DNA of 64,000 nucleotides from Pomphorhynchus laevis (GCA_012934845.2 WNNJ02000052.1:62001-126000); one strand, 5' to 3'. Counted from the first letter of the stretch, positions 19,940 to 32,175 are shown. Numbers and translations are program-made. The notes: a model not told the origin generated them from the sequence alone.

Positions 19940-20620
19940 ATAGAGATTCTAGATAATTGCTACAGTATTCGACAGTTAAGATTTGCATACTCGTCGCCAA
20001 TGTCCAATTTTCTCACAAGTTACTCCCACAGAACCAACAGGTCTTAGACGTTATTGTGGAAACAGGAAAATCTAAAGATTCCGGTACATCTGACTCAGAC
20101 TTATTAGAGAAATTGGTTATACGTGATGCGGATACGATATTTCTGATTTGGAGTTGGTACATCGTAGAATTCTGGTAAGCCGATTTAAGAGATTTGGCTA
20201 AATCCACAGCCTGTGCCAAATTGGATTTGATGATTATCTACTGATGAATGCATATCTTACTAACACTACTCGATAGTTTTCCGCTGAAACGGCGTTGAGA
20301 TCGCAAAGTCTGATGATAAATGTAAACTTACATATTCGTCGATACTCTCCGAGTCTTGCTATCGTCTTGTTGAAAGGCTATATTTCGCAAAAATCGAATT
20401 GCCCCCTTTGATAAATAACGTATAAAGAATGTGGATGGTAGAATCAAAGTCGGATTGCTCTGATATACAATAATAAACCGATGCGTTTACGTATTTGAGT
20501 AAGCACGATAATTTATCGGGAGTATTATCGCATCACGATCAAATAAAATTCTGAACATGTTCCTTTAGTGCGTATATTTCTTTTCCGCATCAAGATAATT
20601 TGGTTTACAATCTAACTTGT
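19940..20620 (-). mobile_element. Ty3/gypsy gag-region fossil
   Basis: Minus-strand frames show a gag-like SIDEYV block near 20340 and, lower down, an AYQNSTMYQLQ segment followed by a zinc-knuckle-like CWFCG near 20030. This resembles gag of invertebrate Ty3/gypsy elements such as the CsRn1 type. It is broken, with no LTRs recognised, and looks old. It could belong to the same family as the pol fossil at 7385-8610. Confidence 0.45.
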
Positions 20621-20834
20621 TAGAGATGAGAATTCGTTCCATTGAAAAATTTAGAGAAATAAATCTATACAATATTGATTTGAGTAAATTGTTGAGAATG
20701 GTAGAATTAATTAGAATTGGTCAGAGTAGCAATACTTTACTCAAATCAATATTTACAAGTTATATGTTAACAAACATAATATAAGTGTATATCATAGCAT
20801 AACTGAAAAGCGTGTATAATATCACACTTATTAA

Positions 20835-21610
20835 GTAAATATTTCGGAAGGGGTGCGATCGGGAAAAATTCGAGTGGTTGAAGATGACATGAGTTTAAAT
20901 CGTTTAGAGAGGACAGAGGACCCGTGAGAGCGATGTTTGAAAACAATTTTCAGGAGAGGGGGCTGTGAAGGGTTAGATTGATAAGATTTGTTTAGGCGGA
21001 TGAATGCGACATAAGATATGTCGTTGAAAAAGGATGGTTTATCCACAGGAACAAGATACGATAGGATGGATCTAAAGGCGGAAACATCGTGGTCGAGACG
21101 TGCTTGTGGAGATAAGGAGGTAGAAAGTTTGATATTAGTGACGATTACGCAACGATCGCGGAAGGAAAGCGTTTCCATAAAGGAGGACGAGTGACGTGAG
21201 TAGGTGAGATCACTATAAGAGATCTGGAAGTTTAGGATATGAATGGTGTAGGTTTGACGATGGGAGATATAGAGGATAATGATAATAAAGAAGGTGGCAA
21301 GCGATTTGAGGAAAGGTTAGGAGTGGAAGAATCGTGGAATTTGGTGGAGGTGGTTTTGAATGATGGATGAAAGTTATTGAGAAACGAGACGGGAAGGACG
21401 GGACGGGGGTGTCGGGGAGTGAAGATGACATAGAATGGGAAGTGTAGATGGAAGCATGGTCAGTGGGTGGAGAAAGGACATTAGAAACGACGGGGGCAGT
21501 TTGAGTCGACGTGTTGGATATTGATATGTGCTTATGCGAAAGTTTGTGGATTAATTTGTTTGCACAAAATCCACATAGGAAGTCTTCTTTAGACTTATTG
21601 TTGTCGCAGG
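20835..21610 (-). mobile_element. L2-like G2 ORF1 fragment
   Basis: On the minus strand the zinc-site end (KSKEDFLCGFCANKLI, about 21590-21540) is followed by a Ser/Pro-rich linker (21431-21213) and the RNA-binding block (21178-20831: FRDRCVIVTNIKLSTSLSPQ, YVAFIRLNKSYQSNPSQPPL, VLSKRFKLM, IFPDRTPSEI). It matches the ORF1 of the G2 element at 27.7-28.5 kb. The 3' two-thirds of the element are missing. Confidence 0.8.
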
Positions 21611-21945
21611 CGATTGTCTTCTGTTCCTTCCTTATGGCTGATCATCTCTCGTGGAATCATTTGCTCGTCCTGTTTACTGTTCCTTGCGTTCTTGTAATTC
21701 CCTTCTTTTACATGTCCCAAACTACTCTACCTCCTTTGGACTCCGCTCCTTCCTGATGGCTGCTCCTCTATCGTGGAATCATCTGCCCATTCATATACGC
21801 CAATCAACTTCCCTGCAGTGCTTCAAACGACAAATCCGATCCCATTTTAACAATTTATCTGCTTGACTTTTCCATTTTTGTTTGTGGACTTGTAAGCGTG
21901 CAGCTTGTACGCATTTGCCACATTAAATAAATTTTGTTTTTTTTT
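21611..21945 (+). mobile_element. L2-like G1 3'-end fragment (chimeric)
   Basis: It starts with about 50 bp nearly identical to 19078-19130, then jumps into a better-preserved G1 end: PVYCSLRSCNSLLLHVPNYS, AAPLSWNHLPIHIRQSTSLQ. It ends in the G1 tail (GCGTGC/GTACGC stem-loop, TTTGCCACATTAAATAAAT) at 21890-21940. The join suggests template switching or recombination between two G1 ends. Confidence 0.75.
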
Positions 21946-22925
21946 AACTCTCTGCTGAGTAAACTGCAATGCAAATATCTTGCTTTCGCAGATGACTTGA
22001 AAGTGTGGAGCACAATTAATTCTCCAAAGGATGTAGAGTTTCTGTAAAGTAATATTGATAGGATAGAAATTTGGAGTAGGCATACAAGAATACTATTGAA
22101 CGTCTCTAAGTGTGTTCACCTTCGTTTCGGGTATAGTTCTGTACCTTCCCGATATACTATAGGATCTCAAATAATTAATTGTGTATCTCATGTACGAGAC
22201 CTTGGTATCATAACTCATTATTCCTTGAAGTTGAAGTCTAGAATGGACACTGAACGTAGATGCGCGTCTCGTAGAAGAATGCTGTACTTGATAAAAAACT
22301 GCTTCAAGTTTGTGTCATCCACATGTTTTAGAATTCTATTTAATGCACTTGTAAGACCACATATTGAGTTCGCGATACAAGCCAGTTTTCCAACGTCCAA
22401 AAAGGAGTTTAATGACTTAGAAAATATTATTCGTCGTGGCAGCAAGCTGTGTTCGACTTGTTATCACATGAGTTATCGCGAAAGCCTTAAAACTTTGGGT
22501 ATGATGACTGTGCACCAAAGACTGTACATTCTAGATATGTTAGTTTTGTGGCATATCTCTAACTGTTCGGATTGATATCCTACCCATTCAGTGGTTATCA
22601 ACGACAGACGATGCCACATAGGTCATCTCCTGTTGTTGAGGATATCGTCCCATGGTCGCAGTTTACAGTTGAATCGGTTGTCTCATCGTTATGCAAATGC
22701 TTGGAATCGACTATCGTCGGAAATCGTGATGGCTACAGACGTTAAGACATTTAAGACTGATCTCATAAATTGGACGATTAACGGCGGGAATAATGAAGAT
22801 TACCCTTTTTATTGATATTTTTATGTTGATTTTGATGTATGTAATGATGTTTTTTTGTGATCGAGTGAAACGGCTTTATAGCCAATGCGTGCTTGTAATA
22901 TTAATACTTGAGTATTAATCTCCAT
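21946..22925 (+). mobile_element. CR1-like LINE copy, 5'-truncated at the RT catalytic box
   Basis: The frames read LAFADDLKVW (catalytic FADD, near 21990), then 22096-22575 open with NVSKCVHLRFGYSSVPSRYT, HVRDLGIITHYSLKL and ALVRPHIEFAIQASFPTSK. After a stop at 22573, 22591-22815 gives the C-terminus with HRYANAWNRLSSEIV. The 3' end has the stem-loop GGCT-TTAT-AGCC (22872-22883) and a GTAATATTAATACT tail. It still has the DLGI thumb block missing from the 944-codon ORF2. Confidence 0.85.
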
Positions 22926-23428
22926 GTACACGGACTGAACTGCATGATGTCGATTGGGTTATTCGCCTTATTACGCGTTAATGCGGAGAGTGTGTGAATT
23001 TATCGTATCCTGTGAGACTTGAAGTGATCGGCATATTCGACATGAAGGTGAGATTACTGTTTATCGACTTTGTTGCAAAGTGGAAATTATTGAACAAATT
23101 TGATGGGTATCCTTCAAATACTAAAGCGTGTCATGATAATCTATTCAGCATACATTTGTTGACAATTGTTTTATCAGCCTACAGTGAAACTTGCCTGTCA
23201 CAAGATTGTCCAGACTTGTAGTTAACTTATGAATAGTCTTACTGAATACAATTTTGCCTCCACAACACTGATTTTTTTAAGAAACGATTGTTAATATGTC
23301 TGGAACAAGTGAATTATACTAAGAAACTATATTATCCCTGATTTTATTAGTTCTATTACTTCTACATTTTGTTTAATTTTAATTTATTTTATTTTCGTGA
23401 ACAAACTAAACAGCCATATCGCTTTAAA
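22926..23428 (+). mobile_element. CR1-like LINE 3' fragment
   Basis: It begins at a CTRTELHDV block (matching PCTRTELDQL at about 5040) and continues through FIDFVAKWKLLNKFDGYPSN to the 3' tail near 23395-23428 (AACAAACTAAACAGCC, then a degraded stem-loop). The frames are broken. It is strongly diverged and therefore probably old. Confidence 0.6.
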
Positions 23429-23760
23429 AATGAATTATTTTTACGTGGCAAATGTGTCCCGGTGCACGCTTATATGACCACAACAACAAAAATCAAAAAT
23501 CTAGATCATGTGTCGAGAAGGTAGGTACAAATGCGGTGTTTGGATGTAATAATGGAAGGAGCGCGGCGGACGTCGAGAGGGAGTTGATTCCAGGCGAGTG
23601 AAGCGACGACGAGGAAGGATCGGAGACCATAGTTGTTGGAGTAATTGGGAACGTGGAGAAAGAAGGTATGACGGGAACGCAGCGATAGCGAGGTGGGGCG
23701 AGTGTCGTCTAAGAAAGGAAGGTTGATGAATGATGGGGAGCCGACAGCTGCGATTAGATC
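23429..23760 (-). mobile_element. L2-like G2 3'-end fragment
   Basis: On the minus strand, AAPLPWNQLPL-type C-terminal blocks are readable between about 23740 and 23520. The G2 tail lies at 23430-23490 (GTGGTCATATAAGCGTGCACC, then TTTGCCACGT and AAATAA, read on the element strand). It is truncated at its 5' side near 23760. Confidence 0.65.
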
Positions 23761-24295
23761 ATAAACTGCGGTTAGATCATAAAGCTGCGGTCGGCTACGA
23801 CAGCTGCGGTTAGATTGACACCTGTGGTTAGATCAGAAATAATACGCTGAAGATTCACATATAAATTATCCTCAGTTATCACATTCAAATACTCCTCCGT
23901 TCCCACATTCTCGACACGACTTTGATTTTTGTTTTTTTTGGTTGGTCACTTGAGCGTGTGCCGGCACGCATTTGCCACGTAAAAATAAATCATTTAATTG
24001 TTGATTAATTTATTGAATCAAATATTTAATATTTAGAAATTATAACTGAAAAGTTTGTATTTGATTCACAAAACAAAATACCCCTCCTTCCTCATTTATT
24101 ACATTCAAATACATCCTCCAATCTTTTCGGAACATGACTTTGATTTTTGTTTTGTTGTTGTGGTCATGTAAGCGTGCGCCAGTCTACATTTGTCACGCAA
24201 AAAATAAATCCTTCTTTAATTATTGATTAATTCATTGAAGCAAATCTTTAATATTTAGAAATTATAACTGAAAACTTTGTATTCGATTCACAAGT
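23755..24295 (+). repeat. Short GC-rich tandem motif followed by duplicated G2 tails
   Basis: Positions 23755-23840 hold three or more imperfect copies of a CTGCGGTTAGATCA motif. After that, two partial G2 3' tails (23860-24000 and 24070-24210) are each followed by the same AT-rich 75-bp sequence (24000-24075 and 24218-24293, containing TTGATTAATT and AATATTTAGAAATTATAACTG). This is a direct duplication with a period near 218 bp. Confidence 0.65.
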
Positions 24296-25150
24296 CAAAT
24301 TTAATTGGAATTTATTGTTTAATAATGATTTACATTCATTCTTTAGTTTATCAAACACATAAATAGTTCGTTAATATTTATCGAACTACTTATATTTGCT
24401 GGTGTATTTTAATCATTCTAAGCTTGTTGATATCTTAGTTCTTCCCAAACTATTTCGCAACTCTCCCAGTAATCTTATAACAATATTTTCGTTTCCCTAT
24501 ATTTCTCAATATTCGTAGAGCGAATTGTATTTCCTAAAATTTAAATCCATTAGTTTGGTAATTTTGAATCGAATAAAAATGTTTTCTACCAGGGATTCAA
24601 TGATATTATGATAGCAACAATTTTGCTACACTTAACCACCCCGAATATAAACTACACCGTTGCACTAATACTCATATATTCTGCCAGCTCGTAAATGCCA
24701 TCAATCAAAACTCTTGATCAAAGTTTTATGATTAAATAGAACTGTAACCAAATACCTGTTTTCTGCTTAACACTAAAATTATAATTATTGACTGATTAGC
24801 AATAAAATACAGTTTTCACTCAAACTTGATGTTGATTTGATTTAGCCATGAAAGTTATAGTTGTTTGACCTTCAACATATATAGTTGTTTGACCTTCACG
24901 AATTATTTTCCTTAGTATTTTGCGTTTCGGCTATAATCTATAATTAATTATAAATTATTTATAATAAATTATCGAACCGATAATTTATTATATTTTAGTA
25001 ACCGATTGATAGTTATTGGATAAAGCTTCTTCGTGTTTTCGATTTTGATGTGCGCAACATGTGTTAGTATTTTTAGTGCAACACTGTCAATACCTCAGAA
25101 GTTGACATTACAATTGGTAAGAAGTTTCCGTTTTCTGTATATCTGACTCG
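24296..25150. other. AT-rich non-coding stretch with a perfect 14-bp hairpin
   Basis: No coding frame was recognised. There is a perfect inverted repeat ATAATAAATTATCG / CGATAATTTATTAT at 24961-24974 and 24978-24991 with a 3-nt loop. A short direct duplication of a TATAGTTGTTTGACCTTC segment lies at about 24856-24900. Confidence 0.5.
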
Positions 25151-25154
25151 TTAT

Positions 25155-27302
25155 AATAATACAAATTTATTTATCGTGGCAAATGCGTACAAGCTGCACA
25201 TTTACAAGTTCACTAACAAAAATGAAAAAGTCAAGCAGATAAATTGTTTAAATGGTATCGAATTTAGCGTTTGAAGCACGGCAGGGAAGTTGATTGGCGT
25301 ATATAAATGGGCGGATGATTCCATGATATAGGAGTAGCCACCAGAAGGAGCGGAGTCCAAAGGAGGTAGAGTATGTTGGGACATGTAAAAGAAGGGAATT
25401 ACGGGAACGCAAGGAACAGTAAACAGGACGAGAATTATCAAAAAAGGAAGGTTGAGAAATAAAGGGGTATGAAAAGTTACAAGGCGGAAAGCAACGATAA
25501 GAAGACGAATTTGAACACGACAATAAATTGTAGGCAAATCGAGAGAAGCAAGATGGTAGGATGTATGATCTAAACGACGAAGACGGAGGAGAATTCGGAC
25601 GGCTGCGTTGATGTGTTGTAGGGTGAAGAAGAGTGGATTTAGGTGAGTTGGAAAATAGACTAAGACAGTAATGAAGTCTTGAGAAAAGGAGAGAAGATAT
25701 GATAGTCATACAAGAAGGGAAATCGATCAATTTACGAACTTGACGGAGGTTGCGTAGTATCGAGGTAGATGAGCGTACTTTATCTCTAACGAAAGGTTTA
25801 AGTGAAAGTTGGTTGTCGAAATGGAAGCCTAGGAAAACGAGATTATCAACGATATGAAGAATTGTAGAATTTAATAATACGGATGGAGGTTCTAAGCCGA
25901 GGCGTCGAGGTTGGATCCACATAATTTTGGATTATCAGGATTCAGAGAAAGGCGAAGGGAAGAAAGATGTTTGGAAATAGAGACAAGGCAGTCGGAAGCA
26001 GAATCACTAAAATCGTGAATACGATAAACAGGTGCATGATCATATATGATAATGTCATCAGCATATTGCATAACATGGAAGTTAAATTTATGAGAAATCG
26101 AAGACAAGTCACCGAGAAGAAGAGAGAAAAGCATTGAGCCTAATACGGAGCCTTGTGGAACACCGTACGGGATGGACGAAGGATGGGAAGAGAAGAGTTA
26201 GAATAGACGAGAAATGTACGGTTTGATAGATATAAAAAAACCATGATACAATGGGTAAAGAGAAGCCATAATCATGACGAAGGCGATGGAGAAGAATACG
26301 ATAGATCAAGATAAACTATGACACTACATAATTTATGATCGCACGATATGAGTAAGTCGTTATAAACTTTAAGACATGCAATTTCGGTAGAGTAATTAGA
26401 GCGAAAAGCGGCTTGGAAGGGAGGAAATAAGTTAGAGGAATAGAGATATGTATTAACTTGCTTAAGAACGAGACGCTCAAAGAGTTTAGAGAGGGTTGGG
26501 AGAAGTGAAATAGGACGGTACGAAGATGGTAGTGAGGAGTCGAGAGATATCTTTTTGATGAGAGGACTAACAGTGGCGCATTTCTAGATGGAAGGAAATG
26601 TACGGCTACGGATGGACGAGTTGAACAATGTGGTTAGGAAGGGTAAGATAGAGACGCAGATATTTTTAAGCAAGTGAGTGAGAATTGGGTCAGAAGGAGA
26701 GCTTTTATTAGGTAATGACAGCAGAACCAAAGAAACTTCATCAGACGAAACGGGAATAATGTGGAATAGTTCTGGGAGGAAAGTATTTAAAGATAAGAGT
26801 GGGTACAAGGGGGCTATGGGTAGTAGGAAAAGTAAATTAGATAGCTTAGTTTGTAGATAAGAAGAAAATTTATCAGGATTTATATTACAAGGGGTAGATG
26901 ATCGTGAAAGAATTGAGTTTAAAATTTTCCAATGAGATTTAGTGTTGGAAGATGACTATAGTTGATTTCGCCTAAAGAGTTAAAAGGAGTGACGGAGTCG
27001 ACGCTTTGAAATATTACACTCAGAATTGAACCAGGGAGCATGGCGCAAGCGCTGAGAACGTCGGAATCGACTAGGCAGAAGGTTATTGATGATAGACATA
27101 AGTTATTGATGATAGACATAAGTTCGTCGGGAGAGAGATAGTTAAGGGGAAGTGAAAAGAATGAGGAATTGAGTGAGGCTGTGCAGAGAATAGGGATATC
27201 GAGAAGTTTCCAGGGTCGACTTTGTGTGAATAATGGTGGAGGCGAAGAAGGTGGAAGGGGACGAGTAAGAGTAAGAGTGACAAGTAAATGATCGGAAACC
27301 TT
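25155..27302 (-). mobile_element. L2-like G1 element, 3' half, split by the G2 insertion
   Basis: On the minus strand this half begins in the last endonuclease block (SDHLLVTLTLTRP, near 27300) and runs through the RT (26808-26584 YPLLSLNTFLPELFHIIPVS, 26309-26109 SILLHRLRHDYGFSLPIVSW, then after a phase change 26134-25892 MLFSLLLGDLSS and QYADDIIIYDHAP). It continues through the C-terminal region (25922-25248) to the G1 tail at 25165-25205. The 5' half lies at 32176-34345. The break falls inside GLSDHF, and together the halves equal the length of the full G1 copy at 14126-18500. Confidence 0.85.
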
Positions 27303-27767
27303 TAAAATTGAGATCTAAAGTAAATACAAACGTATAAAGTGGAAAAGTTATGAGAAACAATTTTCCAGCAAGATAATTTCGTACTGCCGAAATAAGGCTC
27401 TTTCAAACCTTTCAAAGTTTCAACAAGCGCATTGGATTTCGTTCCTATTATATACTTTATAACACTAAGTATTCGGCGACAACCATCGACGACAACAATC
27501 GACGACAACAATCAACGACAACCATCGACGGCAACCATCGTTTATGGGAGGACGTAAAAAACAACTAAGACCGACACCAACTATGGACAACTGCAAGTAC
27601 AGTGCTCGATAAACGACTGCAGCGTCTGGACAACAATCACATGCTACAAGAATAAGACTAAAGAAGACTTCGTATGTGGTTTTTGTGCCAACAAACTAAT
27701 CTGCAACCTTAACAATAAGCACATATCAACATCCAACACGTCAACTTAAACTACCCCGTCGTTTCTA

Positions 27768-28500
27768 ATGTGCTTTCTCCACCCACCGACCCTGCTACCA
27801 TATACACTTCCCATTCCATGTCATCTTCACTCCCCGACACCCCACGTCCCGTCCTTCCCGTCTCGTTTCTCAATAACTTGCATCCATCAATCAAAATCAC
27901 CTCCACCAACCTCCACGATCCTTCCACTCATAACATTTCCTCACATCGCGTGCCACCCTCTTTATTTTCATTATCCTCTATGTCTCCCGTCGTCAAACCA
28001 AATCCCTCCAAATCATCAACTGCCAGCTCTTCTATCGTAATCTCACCTACTCACGTCAGTCGTCGTCCATAACGGAAGCGCGTTGCTTCTCGCGATCGTT
28101 GCGTCATTGTCACTAATATCACGCCTTCTAACTCCTTATCTCCACAAGCACGTCTGGACCACGATGTTTCCGCCTTCAGATCCATCCTCTGGTCTATTGC
28201 TCCTGCAGATAAACCATCCTTTTTTAGGACATTTCTCCTGTCGCATTTTTCCGTGTAAACAAATCTTCTCAATCTAATCCTTCCCAGCCCCATCTCCTAA
28301 AAATTATTTTCAAGCATCGCTCTCACGCGTCTTCTGTCCTCTCTTAACGATTCAAACTCATGTCATCTTCAACCACTCGAATTTTCCCCGATCGCGCCCC
28401 TTCTGAAATCGCTCAAATCTCTTCAGCCCGCATCGAAAAACGCCGTCGCGAGGAAAACGGCGAAACATCACTCTCCATCCGAAACATAGACGGAAATTTT
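27768..28500 (+). pseudogene. L2-like G2 ORF1, broken
   Basis: The zinc-site part at 27590-27720 (C-x4-C-x2-W, then CGFCANKLICNL) leads into a Ser/Pro-rich linker (27770-28072) and the RNA-binding block, read in several phases: SRDRCVIVTNITPSNSLSPQ, ARLDHDVSAFRSIL, then PHLLKIIFKHRSHASSVLS and IFPDRAPSEIAQI with ARIEKRRREENGE. Stops and phase changes occur between these blocks, so no intact ORF1 remains. Confidence 0.7.
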
Positions 28501-28539
28501 CAAGTTGTCCGCACCTGCCCGAAAATTCGAATGCGCTCC

Positions 28540-31500
28540 ATCTCCCCTGTGTCTTCTCCACTAGCCCGTACCACCACTACACACGGTTTCCGCCTCGGCC
28601 TCCTCAACACTAGATCTATTCTCAATAAATACGATCTTATCCTCAACCTTTTCACCAAGCAATCCATCGATCTCTTCTGCCTCACCGAATCATGGCACTC
28701 AGATTCCAACGACCTTTCCATTCGCCATCTTCTCTCTGCCGGTTGCTCCCTAGACGAATCCGCCCGCCCACTCAGCTCATGTCCTTCTAAATTCTCTAAT
28801 CATGGCGGCATCGTCGCATTCGCGCGTCACCCCGCGTCTCTTCGCAAAATCAATCCCCCTTTCAGTCCTTGCTCTTTTGAATTGCTCACTTGTCGTTATT
28901 CTAACCCGATCACTCTAGATCTCGCCATTGTATACCGTCCTGGTTCATCAGCTCCTACAGCCTTTTTTTTACCGAACTCGCTGACCTCCTTTCTCATTGT
29001 TCTTTGTCCTCAATCCCTTCACTCGTTCTAGGCGACTTCAATATCCGCCTAGACCGCCCCTCTTCCACGGATTCCATCCGATTCATCAACATTCTATCCA
29101 ACTACAATTACAAACTAATCTCCACTGCCCCCACACATATACTTGGCGGGGCACTCGACATCATCGCTGTCCCCGATCATTTTGCTGCCTACACCTCACT
29201 GTCCATCTATGATCCCGGTCTATCCGATCACTTTCTTATCACCCTTGATCTCACTCGCAAACACACTCCTCCTCACACACCTTCAATCCTACGTCGCCCT
29301 TGCAGAAATCTTGACCTCTTCCTTCTCCGCTCTGCCTTACTCAAATCGTCTCTATCATTACCCACAATAACATATTCATCTCCTCACGATCTCGCCTTTC
29401 TTTTCGACTCTGAACTCACATCCACTCTCGATATTCTCTTGCCCTTCAAGTCTCACCCACACCGTCGCTTGCACCGTGCCCCATTGTTTGGCATCTAATG
29501 CCTACTCAAAGCGTCGATTCCGCCATGCTTTTCGAGTCTATCACCGCTCTCTCAGACGTGATTTCCGCTCGATCACTTCGTCTTTCCGTGATTCCTATCG
29601 TGCACTTTGCCGGTCTCATCTCAACCTACTACGTATCAAATGCAACTTCTTCTGACAGCATAAAATCATCACTTCATTCAACTCTAAGACTCTCTGGCAT
29701 ACTTTTAACTCAATCCTTGCTCGCTCCTCTTCGCCGTGCAACATCAATGCCAATGATTATTCGTCATTTCTCCAGACTAAAGTATCCACGTTGCTCTCTC
29801 ACACCCCGGTCTCCATCCTATCCCACTCTGCCCAGTCTAGCCTCATCCTTCCGGAACTCTTTCATCTTCTCCCTGTCTCACCTACAGAAGTATCATCTGT
29901 CCTCATGTCCTTGTCCAACAAAACCTCACCTGCCGATCCCCGGCCCGCTCACATATTAAAATCTACATGCTCATCGATATTCCCATTTCTCACAACCTTG
30001 TTTAACTCGTCCATCCGCAGTCGTATCTTCCCTTCACACTGGAAATCCGCAATCGTTCGTCCCCTCCTTAAGAAACAATCGCTCGACCCCTACCTTCCTT
30101 CTAGCTATCGCCCCATTTCACTACTCCCTACTCTTTCTAAGCTCTTAGAACGCCTCATCTTAATACAAATCAACCTCACTTTCTTAGGCTTCCATTTCGA
30201 TGATTACATTTCCCTTAAACCCTTCGTCCGTGACAAGGTCCGCTCATCTAACTTAATTCTCCGTGATAGCCGCCGTATTCGCCCCCTTATCGACTTCCGT
30301 TCTTGGATGTCTCTTCTTTCATCGCTTCTTTTCCCTAAAATCAATTACTGCCTTAGCCTTTTCGCCAATTCTCCAAAATCCATCATCCTACACCTACAAC
30401 GAATAATCAACACCGCCGTTCGAGTGCTCTTTCGTCTCCGTTGCTTCGACCACACATCCACATATTTTGCCCAACTCTCCTGGCCCACCATCCACATCCG
30501 TATCAAACTCCGCCTTCTTCTCGTTACCTTTCGTCTCATCGCTGTCGGCTCCCCATCGTTCATCAACCTTCCTTTCTTAGACGATACTCGCCCCACCTCG
30601 CTATCGCTTCGTTCCTGCCATACCCTCTTACTCCACGTTCCTAATTACTCCAACAAATACGGTCTCCGATCCTTACTCGTTGCCACCTCACTCGCCTGGA
30701 ATCAACTCCCACTCGACGTCGGCCGCGCCCCCTCCTTTATCACATTCAAACACCTCCTCCGTTCACACCTCGTCACCTGATTCACAGTCTTGTTTTATTG
30801 TGGTCATGTAAGCGTGCGCTGGCACGCATTTGCCACGTTAAAATAAATCCCCTTTTTTTATCTCTCCTCATCCAATCTGTACCCTCCTTTCCAATCCACT
30901 TTCCGCTCTAATCACTCCACAAAAATCGCATGCATAAAAGTGTACAACGACTTACTCATTTCTCGAGACAAGGCTCTATATAGTGTTCTCATCTTCATCG
31001 ACCTCTCCTCCGCATTCGACATTGTCGACCACTCCGTCCTCCTTTCTCGCCTTCGTTATGATTACGGCTTTTCTTCCTCCTTTGTAGCATGGTTCGCCTC
31101 ATATCTATCTGACCGTTCCTTTCGCGTCTGTTCTAATTCGTCATCCTCCCCTCCCATCCCTATTTTTTGCGGGGTCCTACAAGGTTCCGTCCTAGGTCCC
31201 CTGCTTTTCTCTCTTCTGCTTGGCGATCTCTCTCCGATTATCAAACCTTACTCCTTTAACGTCATGCAATACGCCGATGACATTCTAATCTATGCTCATG
31301 CACCCGCACATCGCATACACGATATCGGCATTTCTGCCTCCAACTGTCTTTCTTCTATCTACAAACGTCTCTCAATCTCCATCTCGTTCTAAACCCCGAA
31401 AAGTACAAAATAATGTGGATCCTCCCCCGTAAACCAAACTTATCTCATCATACTGTATATTTTGCCTCATCGATCATCCCCATTGTTCACAATCTCACTT

Positions 31501-32097
31501 TCTTAGGCTTCCATTTCGATGATCACCTTTCCCTTAAACCCTTCGTCCGTGACAAGGTCCGCTCATCTAACTTAATTCTCCGTGACATCCGCCGTATCCG
31601 CCCCCTTATCGACTTCCGTTCTTGTATGTCTCTTCTTTCATCGCTTCTTTTCCCTAAAATCGATTACTGCCTTAGCCTTTTCGCCAATTCTCCAAAATCC
31701 ATCATCCTACCCCTACAACGAATAATCAACACCGCCGTTCGAGTGCTCTTCGTCTCCGTCGCTTCGACCACACATCCACATATTTTGCCCAACTCTCCTG
31801 GCCCACCATCCACATCCGCATCAAACTCCGCCTTCTTCTCGTTACTTTTCGTCTCATCGCTGTCGGCTCCCCATCGTTCATCAACCTTCCTTTCTTAGAC
31901 GATACTCGCCCCACTTCGCTATCGCTTCGTTCCTGTCATACCCTCTTACTCCACGTTCCTAATTACTCCAACAACTACGGTCTCCGATCCTTCCTCGTCG
32001 CCGCCTCACTCGCCTGGAATCAACTCCCTCTCGACGTCCGCCGCGCCACCTCCTTTATCACATTCAAACACCTCCTCCGTTCACACCTCGTCACCTG
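28540..32097 (+). pseudogene. L2-like G2 ORF2 (endonuclease-RT), broken and interrupted
   Basis: The endonuclease blocks are LLNTRSILNKYDLIL, CLTESWHSDSNDL, GGIVAFARHPASLRKI, VYRPGSSAPT, LVLGDFNIRLDRP and GLSDHFLITLDL (28590-29260), with a phase change near 28980. The RT blocks are DPRPAHILKSTC and YRPISLLPTLSKLLERLI up to 30172. After the insertion come NLYPPF-type and HSTKIACIKVYNDLLISR (30890-30960), SSAFDIVDHSVLLSRLRYDY, CGVLQGSVLGPLLFSLLLGD and QYADDILIYAHAPAHR (catalytic ADD, about 31270). The C-terminal FLGFHFDDHLSLKPFVRDK and NYSNNYGLRSFLVAASLAWN blocks end at 32097. Unlike G1, the RT phase is continuous from SNSSSS to GVLQGS. Confidence 0.82.
30172..30862 (+). mobile_element. 5'-truncated G2 LINE inserted in the RT of another G2 copy
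   Basis: The sequence from TFLGFHFDDYISLKPFVRDK to the G2 tail (GCGTGCGCTGGCACGC, TTTGCCACGTTAAAATAAATCC, T-run) interrupts ERLILIQINL/YLSSSNL in the host RT. It is nearly identical to 31495-32165, with only scattered substitutions, and its own ORF end is open to 30780. This is a recent same-family insertion in the same orientation. Confidence 0.85.
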
Positions 32098-32175
32098 ATT
32101 CACAGTCTTGTTTTGATGTGGACATGTAAGCGTGCGCTTGCACGCATTTGCCACGTTAATATAAATCCTTTTTTA

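Larger units (their letters stand above)
27303..32175 (+). mobile_element. Full-length L2-like LINE, family G2, carrying a nested truncated sibling
   Basis: The element is inserted in the opposite orientation into a G1 copy. The 5' region contains a run of CGACGACAACAAT-type short repeats (27475-27535). ORF1 starts near 27560 with the zinc site (QCSINDCSVW, then FVCGFC) and continues through 27768-28500. ORF2 starts near 28500: endonuclease 28540-29300, RT 29500-30172 and 30870-31390, C-terminus 31413-32097. The 3' tail is at 32100-32170 (GCGTGC/GCACGC stem-loop, TTTGCCACGTTAATATAAATCC, then a T/A-run). The RT is interrupted at 30172 by a 690-bp sibling 3' end. GC content is visibly higher than in the surrounding DNA. 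Confidence 0.87.
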
